Assembly (NCBI GenBank): GCA_900549855.1
Contig: URPS01000052.1
Span: 1 to 15,066, forward strand
Origin: an uncultured bacterium
Lineage (GTDB): Bacteria > Cyanobacteriota > Vampirovibrionia > Gastranaerophilales > Gastranaerophilaceae
Reading direction: 5' to 3'
DNA length: 15,066 bases
Positions 1-6,413 of the stretch are shown here, piece by piece. The translations under genes were made by a program, and so were the position numbers. A model generated the notes under the pieces. The model was not told the DNA's origin. It was given only the letters and a program-made list of their open reading frames with translations, and made no database searches. Within the stretch, counting starts at the first letter, position 1; every line of letters begins with the position of its first letter.

Positions 1-1401
1 CAGGATATACAAATTTTTCTTCTAGATAAAAATGTTCAAAAAAATAATATTACATTGGAAGATATTGTTAAATTTATAAATAAGATGCTAAAACTCAACC
101 CAACAAAAGAAGAACAAGAGCAATCTACAATTGCTGAAAAATATAAAGATGAAAGCGGAAAAAGCGTCTTTACACCACAATTAAAAGCTCTTTTTGGAAT
201 AGAATACAAAAGCGTAAAAGAGTCCGACATTTTTGATGAAGACAAAAATGTTAAAAAAGGAATGGAAGTTTTTGACTTAAATAATGATGGCAAAATTGAT
301 AATGTAGAAGAAGAATTTTTATCAAAAAATACTGGGTATACAACTCTATCTCAGCTAAAAGAAACTTTTGAAGAATTGGAAAAAGCCGATAATTCTGATG
401 GAAAAATCACAAAAGAAGACAAATTGGCGATATACAACAAAACGCTTCAGAAAAGAAGCAAAATCGAACATGAAAAATTAAATAATATGGAAATAACTGA
501 TGATGCTGGAAACAATGTAATTACAAATGAGATAAAAGTTTTATTTGCTGATGGCAAAGATTCTGTTTCTTTTGATAAAATTGCTGATGAGTTCAATGGA
601 GGAAAAATTAAAGCCGGTATGGAACTTTTTGATTTGAACGGTGATGACAAACTTGATAACATTGAGAAGGCTTATTTTACAAACAATGGACATTTTAATA
701 AAAATCCGAAAGAACAATTGGAGCTGAATTCTTTTCTAGATGCTATTGTAAATCTGGATAATGTAGGATATGTACAAGGTAAAGGTAAAAGTGTCACAAA
801 TAATATGATTACAGAAATGGATAAAAGGCGTTTATACAAAATGTTATCAAGCGGAGAATATATGCTTGATAATATAAAAACTTTTCCAAAGGAATTGCAA
901 GATAAATATGTTGAGGTTTTAAACCGAAAAGGTTTATATGACCATAAAGCGGAAAATTCTGTAGGAATTAGTAGAAAAGATTGTATTGAAATTGATTCGG
1001 ATTCATTAAGTGAACCGGAAATAGCATCTGTAATGGTTCATGAGTTTGCTCATTCAATATTGTCAGATAACATGCCACCACTATTACAAGAAGTTGTAAC
1101 ATTTTATTCTGAATACAGATTGTATTCAGAAGCTGTAAAAAATGATTCAGATTATAAACAAAAAATTGAAGGTCATCGTTCAGGTTCAAAAACTGAATCT
1201 GTTGATATGCAGTACATGGATTTTATAGATAATTTAAGAAAAGAAAATCCGAATATGTCAGAGAAAGATTTGGCAATAGAAGCCTTTTTAAAATTCGAAT
1301 TTGATTCCTATAATGGTCGATATCAAGAAAAAGTTACAGAAGATTATATCAGAAACGCAAATTACGACGCAGCAAAAGAATTTTTTAGTTTTAATGAATG
1401 A
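1..1401 (+). CDS. EF-hand protein with HExxH metallopeptidase-like domain (5' partial)
   Basis: The frame is open back to base 1, so the start lies outside the window; the in-frame TTG at 55 is not a convincing start. Residues are numbered from base 1. Canonical EF-hand loops lie at 92-103 (DLNNDGKIDNVE) and 211-222 (DLNGDDKLDNIE), and a weaker loop at about 129-140 has Ala and Asp at the outer ligand positions. The two good loops lie in similar ~119-residue units, an internal duplication. Downstream is HEFAH (347-351) with Glu364 thirteen residues after the second His, which fits a gluzincin-type zinc site. No membrane segment is seen. A calcium-responsive or calcium-stabilised protease is a reasonable inference, but substrate and location are unknown and the missing N-terminus could hold a signal peptide. 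The gene stops just before a tRNA-derived repeat. Confidence 0.8.
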   Translation, partial: QDIQIFLLDKNVQKNNITLEDIVKFINKMLKLNPTKEEQEQSTIAEKYKDESGKSVFTPQLKALFGIEYKSVKESDIFDEDKNVKKGMEVFDLNNDGKIDNVEEEFLSKNTGYTTLSQLKETFEELEKADNSDGKITKEDKLAIYNKTLQKRSKIEHEKLNNMEITDDAGNNVITNEIKVLFADGKDSVSFDKIADEFNGGKIKAGMELFDLNGDDKLDNIEKAYFTNNGHFNKNPKEQLELNSFLDAIVNLDNVGYVQGKGKSVTNNMITEMDKRRLYKMLSSGEYMLDNIKTFPKELQDKYVEVLNRKGLYDHKAENSVGISRKDCIEIDSDSLSEPEIASVMVHEFAHSILSDNMPPLLQEVVTFYSEYRLYSEAVKNDSDYKQKIEGHRSGSKTESVDMQYMDFIDNLRKENPNMSEKDLAIEAFLKFEFDSYNGRYQEKVTEDYIRNANYDAAKEFFSFNE

Positions 1402-1403
1402 AT

Positions 1404-1440
1404 CGTAAGAAAGCAATAAAAAATAGCAAGGGAGAGATTC
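1404..1440. repeat. Partial copy of tRNA-Met 3' end and flank
   Basis: These 37 bases match 1643-1679 with one mismatch. The match covers the last 17 bases of the intact minus-strand tRNA-Met gene (T-arm and acceptor side) plus about 20 bases of its 3' flank. The copy begins three bases after the EF-hand gene's stop. After the match, about 50 unrelated bases precede a further degenerate tRNA-like stretch (near 1492-1515, containing CTCGACCTCA). This looks like a decayed tRNA copy or a recombination scar. Confidence 0.7.
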
Positions 1441-1517
1441 TAAAACCTTACAGGAAAAGAATTTGTCACTCCAAACCTGTTTTATAAAACAACTCGACCT
1501 CATCGGACTGTGCCGAA

Positions 1518-1548
1518 GTAAAAGTTACCCCTAATGGGTAAGTTTTAC
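1518..1548. other. Hairpin-forming inverted repeat
   Basis: Thirteen-base arms (GTAAAAGTTACCC and GGGTAAGTTTTAC) pair with one G-G mismatch around a CTAAT loop. No T-run follows on either strand, so it is not a typical intrinsic terminator. It sits between the tRNA fragments; its function is unknown. Confidence 0.55.
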
Positions 1549-1662
1549 TGAGAGGGAGCCGTGCGCTACAAGAGGGAGAGGTGAAGACTTGGAACCGAAC
1601 CCGATTGTGTTCTCTGAGAGAACTTGCGAACGACGAATAACCCGTGAGAAAGCAATAAAAAA

Positions 1663-1736
1663 TAGCAAGGGAGAGATTCGAACTCTCGACCTCACGGGTA
1701 TGAGCCGTGCGCTCTCACCAGCTGAGCTACCTTGCC
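1663..1736 (-). tRNA. tRNA-Met (CAT anticodon)
   Basis: Read on the minus strand, a 74-nt cloverleaf folds: acceptor GGCAAGG with CCTTGCT (the first pair is G-U) and discriminator A; D-arm GCTC/GAGC; anticodon stem CACGG/CCGTG with loop CTCATAC (anticodon CAT); variable loop AGGTC; T-arm GAGAG/CTCTC with loop TTCGAAT. The paired first position argues against an initiator tRNA, which usually has an unpaired C1-A72, and the body resembles elongator tRNA-Met of other bacteria. A lysidine-modified tRNA-Ile also reads CAT in DNA and cannot be fully excluded. CCA is not encoded. Broken copies of this gene lie on both sides. Confidence 0.93.
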
Positions 1737-1819
1737 ATGTTTTTCTTTATGTTCCAGTAGCTGGTTCGAGTGCGGCTCTCACGAAAATCTATAATTTCGC
1801 TCACTATCGTTCACTCAGG

Positions 1820-1834
1820 GAGCTACCTTGCCAT
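1820..1834. repeat. Second copy of tRNA-Met 5' end
   Basis: Fifteen bases (GAGCTACCTTGCCAT) repeat 1724-1738 exactly, the 5' end of the minus-strand tRNA-Met plus two flanking bases. The stretch before it (near 1766-1782, with CGAGTGCGGCTCTCAC) loosely resembles the anticodon/D-arm part of the same tRNA, interrupted by about 35 unrelated bases. Together this looks like a disrupted tRNA copy upstream of the intact gene. Confidence 0.55.
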
Positions 1835-1899
1835 AAATTTAAGTTATTCACTTGTCACTTGTCTATTCTCTCACAAACATTTTTAAATTTCAAGTAAAA

Positions 1900-1929
1900 A
1901 AAGAAGAGCTTATTTTGAAGCTCTTCTTT
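1900..1929 (-). terminator. Intrinsic terminator, likely bidirectional
   Basis: A 12-bp perfect stem (AAAGAAGAGCTT and AAGCTCTTCTTT) surrounds an ATTTTG loop. T-rich tracts follow on both strands: CCTTTTTTT on plus, and TTTTTAC on minus. It sits 14 bases past the stop of the minus-strand gene at 1944-2261 and most likely ends that transcript. Confidence 0.85.
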
Positions 1930-1943
1930 CCTTTTTTTATTCA

Positions 1944-2261
1944 CTAGTCATCGACATCTACGTCTTGTCTATGTTCTTTTTGGGGAAGTGGTCTGTCCGC
2001 ATGTCTTTTATCAAATTTCTTATGGAACTCACCTCTTGGTCCTCTATCAAAATGTTGAGGTCCAAAATCCGGTCTTACCATTTGTTGACAAGGACAAGGC
2101 ATTGGAACTGGCATTGGCGGTTTATTAAGCGCTGCAAATAAGCTAATTGCCAAAAAAGCACCTACAAAAGTTCCTGCTGTGATTACAACAAATTTCTTAA
2201 AATATTTGTTTTGGCACAAGCATTCATGTTTTTCTTCGATAATTTTGTTTTCGTCTGTCAT
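1944..2261 (-). CDS. Small single-pass membrane protein, unknown function
   Basis: A 105-aa protein that I do not recognise. Residues 1-23 are charged and contain HECLC; residues 24-45 form one hydrophobic segment. After it come a Pro-rich stretch with CPCQQ (PPMPVPMPCPCQQ) and a charged tail rich in His, Arg, Lys and Asp, ending in DVDVDD. The four cysteines form CLC and CPC pairs, one on each side of the membrane segment, which hints at metal or redox chemistry but proves nothing. The start is supported by AGGAG seven bases or so upstream. The gene is followed by a strong terminator and is divergent from the C_GCAxxG_C_C gene. It may be a minor envelope protein. Confidence 0.75.
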   Translation of the reverse strand: MTDENKIIEEKHECLCQNKYFKKFVVITAGTFVGAFLAISLFAALNKPPMPVPMPCPCQQMVRPDFGPQHFDRGPRGEFHKKFDKRHADRPLPQKEHRQDVDVDD

Positions 2262-2340
2262 AATTTACTCTCCTATTTAATTTACATTTGTTTAACGATC
2301 TTGAATCGCATTTTGTTCATTTTTTTGTTAAAGTACTTAT

Positions 2341-2793
2341 ATGGGGATTTATGCAGAAAAAGCTTGCAATAATTTTAGAATAGGCTACAATTGTGCTCAA
2401 TCAGTACTTTTAGCGTTTGCCGACAAAGTTAATTTGTCAGAAGATACTGCTTTAAAGCTTGCTTCTTCTTTTGGTGGTGGCATGGGACGTTTAAGAGAAG
2501 TTTGTGGCGCAGTAAGTTCGATGTTCATGATTGCAGGACTTTTGCAAGGATACACTACCCCAAATAATGATGATATCAAAGGCGAACATTACGCACATAT
2601 TCAAGATTTGGGTAAAAAATTCCAAAGAGAATGTGGTTCAATAATCTGTCGTGATTTACTCGGACTTTCAGAAGGAGCTGATGAACCAACACCTTCTAAA
2701 AGAACCGATGAATATTATCAATCAAGACCTTGCGAAAATTGCATCAAAGTTGCAGCGGAAATCATTGAATCAGAAATTTTGAAAAACGTATAG
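2341..2793 (+). CDS. C_GCAxxG_C_C family protein (putative redox protein)
   Basis: A 150-aa protein matching the C_GCAxxG_C_C family in length and motif order: YNCAQSVLLAF near the N-terminus (Cys18), a glycine-rich FGGGMGR, then VCGAVSSMFMIAG (Cys55), CGSIICRDLLG (Cys98, Cys103) and a C-terminal CENC (Cys131, Cys134). Cys9 makes seven cysteines in all. The family is conserved in anaerobes and often found beside redox or metal genes, but its reaction is not established. It is probably cytosolic, as no signal or membrane segment is obvious. No Shine-Dalgarno precedes the ATG; the upstream sequence is T-rich. Its stop lies one base from the convergent ccdA stop, so the two genes share no terminator space. 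Confidence 0.88.
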   Translation: MGIYAEKACNNFRIGYNCAQSVLLAFADKVNLSEDTALKLASSFGGGMGRLREVCGAVSSMFMIAGLLQGYTTPNNDDIKGEHYAHIQDLGKKFQRECGSIICRDLLGLSEGADEPTPSKRTDEYYQSRPCENCIKVAAEIIESEILKNV

Positions 2794-2794
2794 T

Positions 2795-3505
2795 TTAAAC
2801 AATCAGCGCAAAAGTTTTGTAGTATAAATATAATGCAACCAGTATCAAAAGCGTTCCGCTGATTTTTAGCAGCATGTCAGAAAAGTTCGCAAATTTTCTA
2901 AGATTTTTAACTCCGGATGTGAACAAGCCTGCGATAATTAAGATTACACCTTGACCAACTGCAAAAAGGAATAACATAGCAATTGCAGCAAAAAGATTTT
3001 TTCCCATAGCTGCAAATGCCATTATGCCTGCAAGGATTGGCGTAGAACAAGGTGTTCCGGCTAGAGCAAACGCAACTCCTAGTAAAATTGGATACACAAA
3101 TAGGGAGTTTGTACTGTTTGTTGGCATTGCTTTTATTATTACCGGCATGTCAAAATCCAAAAGGTTAGTTAATTTTAAACCCATTACAAGTAGTAACGAA
3201 GCCATTACGAGTGTGAAATAAGCTCCAAGTGCGGATGCGAATACGCTACCTGTTACAGCACATATTATTCCAATAATTGAAAATACAATTGCTGTGCCAA
3301 ATATAAAGAAGCTGAGCTGAACAAAAGTTCTGAGCGGCGTTTCTTTAGAATAACCGCCGACATAACCTATTATTAACGGTAACATCGCAAGTGAGCATGG
3401 CGAAATTGAAGCTAGTACACCACCTAAAAATGATGCTGCGAACATTAATGCCCATACTCCGGCACTGGTTGTGCCGGAAGAAAAAATTTGTACTAAATTA
3501 TCCAT
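2795..3505 (-). CDS. ccdA: CcdA-type thiol-disulfide transporter
   Basis: A 236-aa polytopic protein of the CcdA/DsbD transmembrane family. About six hydrophobic helices are visible (near 17-45, 62-88, 92-113, 137-160, 168-195 and 209-233). The two redox cysteines are Cys37 in SPCSLAMLP and Cys153 in GTPCSTPIL, each in the expected helix with flanking prolines. These proteins carry electrons from cytosolic thioredoxin across the membrane to extracytoplasmic thiol proteins. The start codon overlaps the last eight bases of the upstream thioredoxin-like gene, so the two are translationally coupled and that protein is the obvious partner. No cytochrome c maturation genes are in view, so a general disulfide-reduction role is as likely as haem maturation. 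Confidence 0.93.
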   Translation of the reverse strand: MDNLVQIFSSGTTSAGVWALMFAASFLGGVLASISPCSLAMLPLIIGYVGGYSKETPLRTFVQLSFFIFGTAIVFSIIGIICAVTGSVFASALGAYFTLVMASLLLVMGLKLTNLLDFDMPVIIKAMPTNSTNSLFVYPILLGVAFALAGTPCSTPILAGIMAFAAMGKNLFAAIAMLFLFAVGQGVILIIAGLFTSGVKNLRKFANFSDMLLKISGTLLILVALYLYYKTFALIV

Positions 3506-3890
3506 TGATTAACTCTTTCAAGTAGTTTTCTAATATCTGTGGCTGCATAGAACCTTCTATGCGTCTTAAAACATTACCGTTCTTGTCTTTAAAAACCGTC
3601 GTAGGAACCAATTTTACATCGTACTTTTTGATTAACGTTCCGGTTGCATTATCTTTTTGAGTAACATTTATTTGTCTTAATGTAATATCACGGTTGTATT
3701 TTGGAAATATCTCGTCAAATACTTTTTCTAATTGTTGACACTCATAACACATTGGAGATGCGAATTTTATAACTTCAGCCCCTCCTGCTGCGACTGATGG
3801 CGGAGTTGTCAGCTTATCTCTAGTTAATCCAAAGTACGCTACAAGTGGCACAAGAAAAATTAATACAACAATAATGATATTTTTATTCAT
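3498..3890 (-). CDS. Membrane-anchored thioredoxin-like protein
   Basis: A 130-aa protein from the ATG at 3890. That start has GGGAGGAG about five to seven bases upstream, while an earlier ATG at 3911 would bury the Shine-Dalgarno inside the gene. Residues 4-21 form a hydrophobic anchor, so the rest is probably extracytoplasmic. The thioredoxin fold shows CYEC (Cys48, Cys51) as the redox motif and VPTT (Pro96) as the cis-proline loop, followed by the usual FKDKNG hairpin. The CYEC dipeptide differs from the CGPC of cytosolic thioredoxin, so its redox potential may differ too. It overlaps ccdA by eight bases; CcdA would keep its cysteine pair reduced. Client proteins are unknown. The C-terminus (LENYLKELING) completes the final helix. 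Confidence 0.9.
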   Translation of the reverse strand: MNKNIIIVVLIFLVPLVAYFGLTRDKLTTPPSVAAGGAEVIKFASPMCYECQQLEKVFDEIFPKYNRDITLRQINVTQKDNATGTLIKKYDVKLVPTTVFKDKNGNVLRRIEGSMQPQILENYLKELING

Positions 3891-3938
3891 AAAATCTCCT
3901 CCCAAGAACATATATTAGTAGTGTTTGTCCTTGTTTCT

Positions 3939-3968
3939 TATATAATAGCGCACGATAATTTAAAACAA
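3939..3968 (-). promoter_or_regulatory. Possible promoter of the thioredoxin-ccdA operon
   Basis: On the minus strand, TTGTTT (plus 3963-3968) and TATATA (plus 3939-3944) are separated by 18 bases. A start near 3932 would leave a leader of about 40 bases before the ATG at 3890. The match is only partial, and an overlapping TATTAT is an alternative -10. Confidence 0.4.
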
Positions 3969-4025
3969 AATTCTATGCCGGTACAATTATTATAACAATT
4001 AAAATTTCAGAACTGTTTATAATAT

Positions 4026-4349
4026 TTATTCCAAAATGTGCTCAAGTGCCATTTCTAATACCGTTTTTACGTGATGGTCATTAAGAGAATAAAAAACATT
4101 CTTCCCTTTTTTGTCGGCTCTAACCAATTTTGCACTTCTTAATATCTTAAGTTGATGTGAAACTGCAGATTTTGTCATGTTTAATAAGCTTGCTAATTCT
4201 CCCACGCACATTTCATTTTCTTCAAGCGCCCATAATAACTGTATTCTGGTGCTATCTCCCATGAGCTTAAAGAAGTCTGAAAGCTCGTATAACAGTGTTG
4301 TATTAGGCATTTTGGCACTGACTTTGTTTATAATATCTAATCTATCCAT
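4026..4349 (-). CDS. SmtB/ArsR-family zinc-responsive repressor
   Basis: A 107-aa winged-helix repressor of the ArsR/SmtB family. A longer reading frame exists upstream, but the start at 4349 is chosen because its promoter is placed exactly for it and the family is about this length. The recognition helix region is TKSAVSHQLKILR (about 59-71), followed by the wing KGKNVFYSL. The C-terminal alpha5 segment DHHVKTVLEMALEHILE carries Asp91, His93, His104 and Glu107, the same residues and spacing (+2, +13, +16) as the zinc site of cyanobacterial SmtB. Cys48 in MCVGEL corresponds to the alpha3 cysteine of SmtB. This predicts zinc (or cadmium/cobalt) sensing, not arsenic. It is divergent from a P1B-2 metal exporter, the ziaR-ziaA arrangement, and should repress both genes until metal binds. 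Confidence 0.93.
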   Translation of the reverse strand: MDRLDIINKVSAKMPNTTLLYELSDFFKLMGDSTRIQLLWALEENEMCVGELASLLNMTKSAVSHQLKILRSAKLVRADKKGKNVFYSLNDHHVKTVLEMALEHILE

Positions 4350-4355
4350 ACAAAA

Positions 4356-4385
4356 ATTATAGTTGAATATTTGTTCATATGTCAA
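4356..4385 (-). promoter_or_regulatory. Promoter of the smtB-like gene with internal operator
   Basis: On the minus strand a perfect TTGACA (plus 4380-4385) and a perfect TATAAT (plus 4356-4361) are 18 bases apart. Six bases separate the -10 from the ATG at 4349, so transcription should begin at or next to the A of the start codon, and there is no Shine-Dalgarno. The spacer holds an SmtB-type operator (4364-4377), so bound repressor would block polymerase and autoregulate the gene. Confidence 0.85.
4364..4377. promoter_or_regulatory. SmtB-type operator O1
   Basis: Minus-strand TGAACA-AA-TATTCA. SmtB operators have this imperfect-palindrome form, with TGAACA and TATTCA half-sites separated by two bases. 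It lies in the spacer of the repressor's own promoter. The same half-sites recur at 4433-4446, which strongly supports both as real sites. Confidence 0.85.
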
Positions 4386-4424
4386 ACTAAATATTAAACA
4401 ATGTAAAAAGATAGCCGTTATCAA

Positions 4425-4454
4425 TTGACAGTTGAATAGTTGTTCAACTATAAT
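4425..4454 (+). promoter_or_regulatory. Promoter of the zinc exporter gene with internal operator
   Basis: A perfect TTGACA (4425-4430) and a perfect TATAAT (4449-4454) are 18 bases apart. Transcription should start near 4461, giving a leader of about 26 bases that contains GAGG (4476-4479), seven bases before the ATG at 4487. The spacer holds operator O2, the mirror of the repressor's own promoter. Confidence 0.9.
4433..4446. promoter_or_regulatory. SmtB-type operator O2
   Basis: Minus-strand TGAACA-AC-TATTCA, inside a longer palindrome (AGTTGAA, six bases, TTCAACT, at 4430-4449). It fills the spacer between the -35 and -10 of the exporter promoter, so repressor binding would exclude RNA polymerase. 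It shares both half-sites with O1, 69 bases away. Confidence 0.87.
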
Positions 4455-4486
4455 ATAAGTAACAATTCATTGATTGAGGTGCTCCT

Positions 4487-6286
4487 ATGTGCGAACATTC
4501 TGAAGAAAAACTTGATACAAGGCGAGTTGCCGTTAGTTTTGCATTGATTGCCGTATTGTTTATTGCCGGCTTTTGGTGTAAATATTTCTTTTTCGCAGCT
4601 TATATTATTGCAGGTTTGGAAGTCTTGAAAGATGCATTAAAAAACATTGCTAAGGGGCAAGTTTTTGATGAAAACTTTCTTATGAGTATTGCAACTATTG
4701 GCGCAATTTGTGTTGGAGAATATCCGGAAGCTATCATGGTAATGCTTTTGTATCGAATCGGAGAATATTTTCAGGATAAGGCTGTCGAAAAATCACGTCA
4801 TTCTATAAGTGAACTAATGGATATAAGACCTGATTATGCAAACCTTGATGGTAAAAAAGTTAGTCCTGAAAGTGTAAAAATCGGTGACATAATAACAGTT
4901 AATACAGGAGAAAAGGTTCCTCTAGATGGCATTATAACAGAAGGACAAGCTTCTATTGATACATCTGCATTGACTGGTGAATCTATTCCCAAAAGCGTAA
5001 AAGCAGGTGACGCTATTTCAAGCGGATGTATAAATTGTGATGGAGTTCTGAAAATAAAAGTTACTAAATTATTTGAAGAGTCAACTGTTTCAAAAATTTT
5101 GAACTTAGTAGAAAATGCTTCTGCAAAAAAAGCACAAGCGGAAAAATTTATTACAAAATTTGCTAAAATATATACACCTGTAGTTGTTATATTGGCTTTG
5201 ATAATCGCTGTTATTCCGCCATTAATATTGAGTACATCTTTTATTGTTTGGGTAAAAAGAGCCTTGACGTTCCTTGTAATATCTTGCCCTTGTGCGTTAG
5301 TAATTTCAATACCACTCAGCTTTTTTGCAGGAATCGGAATAGCTTCAAGAAAAGGTATTTTAATAAAAGGCAGTAATTACATGGAAGTTTTAGCCAAAAC
5401 ATCTGCTGTAGTTTTTGATAAAACCGGAACGCTAACAGAAGGTGTATTTAAAGTTACACAAATCGTTTCAGACAATCCGGATATTCTAAAGTATGCTGCT
5501 TACGCTGAAAGTTCTTCTTCTCACCCGATTGCAAAAGCAATTAAAGCTGCTTACGGTAAAGAAATTCCGGAAAACAATGATATAAAAGAAATTGCCGGCA
5601 TGGGGATAAAGGCTTTTGTTGATGGTAAAGAAGTTTTAGTTGGAAATTCTAAATTGATAAAGGCAGAGCCTATTGAAACCATGGGGACTGTTGTCTATGT
5701 TTCAATTGACAGAAAATTTCAAGGCTACATTGTTATTTCTGATGAAATAAAAAAAGATTCATATTCTGCAATTGCAAATCTCAAAAAATCTGGGATTTTT
5801 ACAGAAATGCTGACGGGTGATTCTAGAACAGCTGCCGAAAAAGTTGAAGAAATTCTTGGCTTGGATAAAGTTTATGCGGAACTTTTACCGGAAAACAAAG
5901 TAGAAAAAATAGAAGAGTTGATTTCAACCTCAAAGGGTCGTGTATTATTTGTTGGAGATGGCATTAATGATGCACCGGTTTTAACTCGTGCGGATGTCGG
6001 TATTGCAATGGGCGGATTAGGTTCTGATGCTGCAATAGAAGCTGCAGATGTGGTTATTATGGATGATAAACCTTCAAAAGTCGTAGATGCTATAGAGGTA
6101 GCAAAAAAAACAATAACAATAGTTAAGCAAAACATCGCATTTGCAATCAGCGTAAAAGTACTATTCTTAATTCTGGGTGGGTTAGGTTTAATGACAATGT
6201 GGGGTGCAGTCTTTGCCGATGTTGGTGTAACTTTTATCGCGGTCTTGAATGCAAGTGGTGCGATGCTCTTAGGGTTAAAAAGTTGA
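4487..6286 (+). CDS. P1B-2-type ATPase, Zn2+/Cd2+/Pb2+ exporter
   Basis: A 599-aa heavy-metal P-type ATPase that pumps divalent metal out of the cytosol. In order: actuator motif TGES; the metal-binding CPC in a membrane helix (267-269); phosphorylation motif DKTGTLTEG (Asp311); the HP dipeptide of SSSHPIAKAIK, typical of P1B ATPases; MLTGD; and the hinge GDGINDAP (490-497). Lys557 (SVKVLFL) and Asp578 (FADVG) in the last helices match the Lys/Asp pair of ZntA-type P1B-2 pumps, which favours Zn/Cd/Pb over copper. There is no N-terminal CxxC metal-binding domain; only a short tail beginning MCEH precedes the first helix. ZntA, CadA and ZiaA family members usually have one. Divergent from the SmtB-like repressor and controlled by a promoter with an embedded operator. 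Confidence 0.95.
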   Translation: MCEHSEEKLDTRRVAVSFALIAVLFIAGFWCKYFFFAAYIIAGLEVLKDALKNIAKGQVFDENFLMSIATIGAICVGEYPEAIMVMLLYRIGEYFQDKAVEKSRHSISELMDIRPDYANLDGKKVSPESVKIGDIITVNTGEKVPLDGIITEGQASIDTSALTGESIPKSVKAGDAISSGCINCDGVLKIKVTKLFEESTVSKILNLVENASAKKAQAEKFITKFAKIYTPVVVILALIIAVIPPLILSTSFIVWVKRALTFLVISCPCALVISIPLSFFAGIGIASRKGILIKGSNYMEVLAKTSAVVFDKTGTLTEGVFKVTQIVSDNPDILKYAAYAESSSSHPIAKAIKAAYGKEIPENNDIKEIAGMGIKAFVDGKEVLVGNSKLIKAEPIETMGTVVYVSIDRKFQGYIVISDEIKKDSYSAIANLKKSGIFTEMLTGDSRTAAEKVEEILGLDKVYAELLPENKVEKIEELISTSKGRVLFVGDGINDAPVLTRADVGIAMGGLGSDAAIEAADVVIMDDKPSKVVDAIEVAKKTITIVKQNIAFAISVKVLFLILGGLGLMTMWGAVFADVGVTFIAVLNASGAMLLGLKS

Positions 6287-6299
6287 AAATTGAAAGAAT

Positions 6300-6334
6300 G
6301 TAGGGTTGGAAAAGTGAGAACGGTTCCCACCAAA
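6300..6334. repeat. Degenerate REP copy
   Basis: These 35 bases match the inverted repeat at 11141-11175 at 30 of 35 positions, including the GTAG head and the GGTTCCCACCAAA end. It lies 13 bases after the exporter's stop codon, far from the transposase gene, so the REP family has spread over at least 5 kb. Confidence 0.75.
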
Positions 6335-6385
6335 AACTTGAACTTGTTAGATGTACATGCTATTTCCCCTTGAATATTTTTAGAA

Positions 6386-6391
6386 TATAAT
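6386..6391 (+). promoter_or_regulatory. Probable -10 element for feoAB
   Basis: A perfect TATAAT lies 22 bases before the feoAB start codon, with a GAGG ribosome site at 6405-6408. No good -35 hexamer is visible at the right distance, and I see no clear Fur box. Confidence 0.45.
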
Positions 6392-6413
6392 AAAATCAAC
6401 ACATGAGGCTGAA

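Noticed and set aside
55..57. TTG as the start of the EF-hand protein
   Set aside because: The frame stays open to base 1 with plausible protein sequence and there is no ribosome site; the gene is simply cut by the window edge.
1404..1679. Attachment sites of a present integrative element
   Set aside because: The 37-bp repeats are only 239 bases apart and no integrase or excisionase is in the window; at most this is a scar.
1589..1897. A 102-aa open frame on the plus strand
   Set aside because: It runs antisense through the tRNA-Met gene and its fragments; the GEIRTLDLTG...LSPAELPC wording is the usual artefact of translating the wrong strand of a tRNA.
3891..3911. Seven-residue upstream start for the thioredoxin-like protein
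   Set aside because: The strong GGGAGGAG Shine-Dalgarno lies between this ATG and the one at 3890, supporting the shorter form.
4026..4349. Arsenic-sensing ArsR
   Set aside because: The arsenic-type cysteine pair is missing, while the alpha5 Asp/His/His/Glu zinc ligands are all present and the partner is a Zn/Cd pump.
4350..4424. N-terminal extension of the SmtB-like repressor by 25 residues
   Set aside because: It would translate through the promoter and operator, and the extension (hydrophobic, Cys/Phe-rich) does not look like family sequence.
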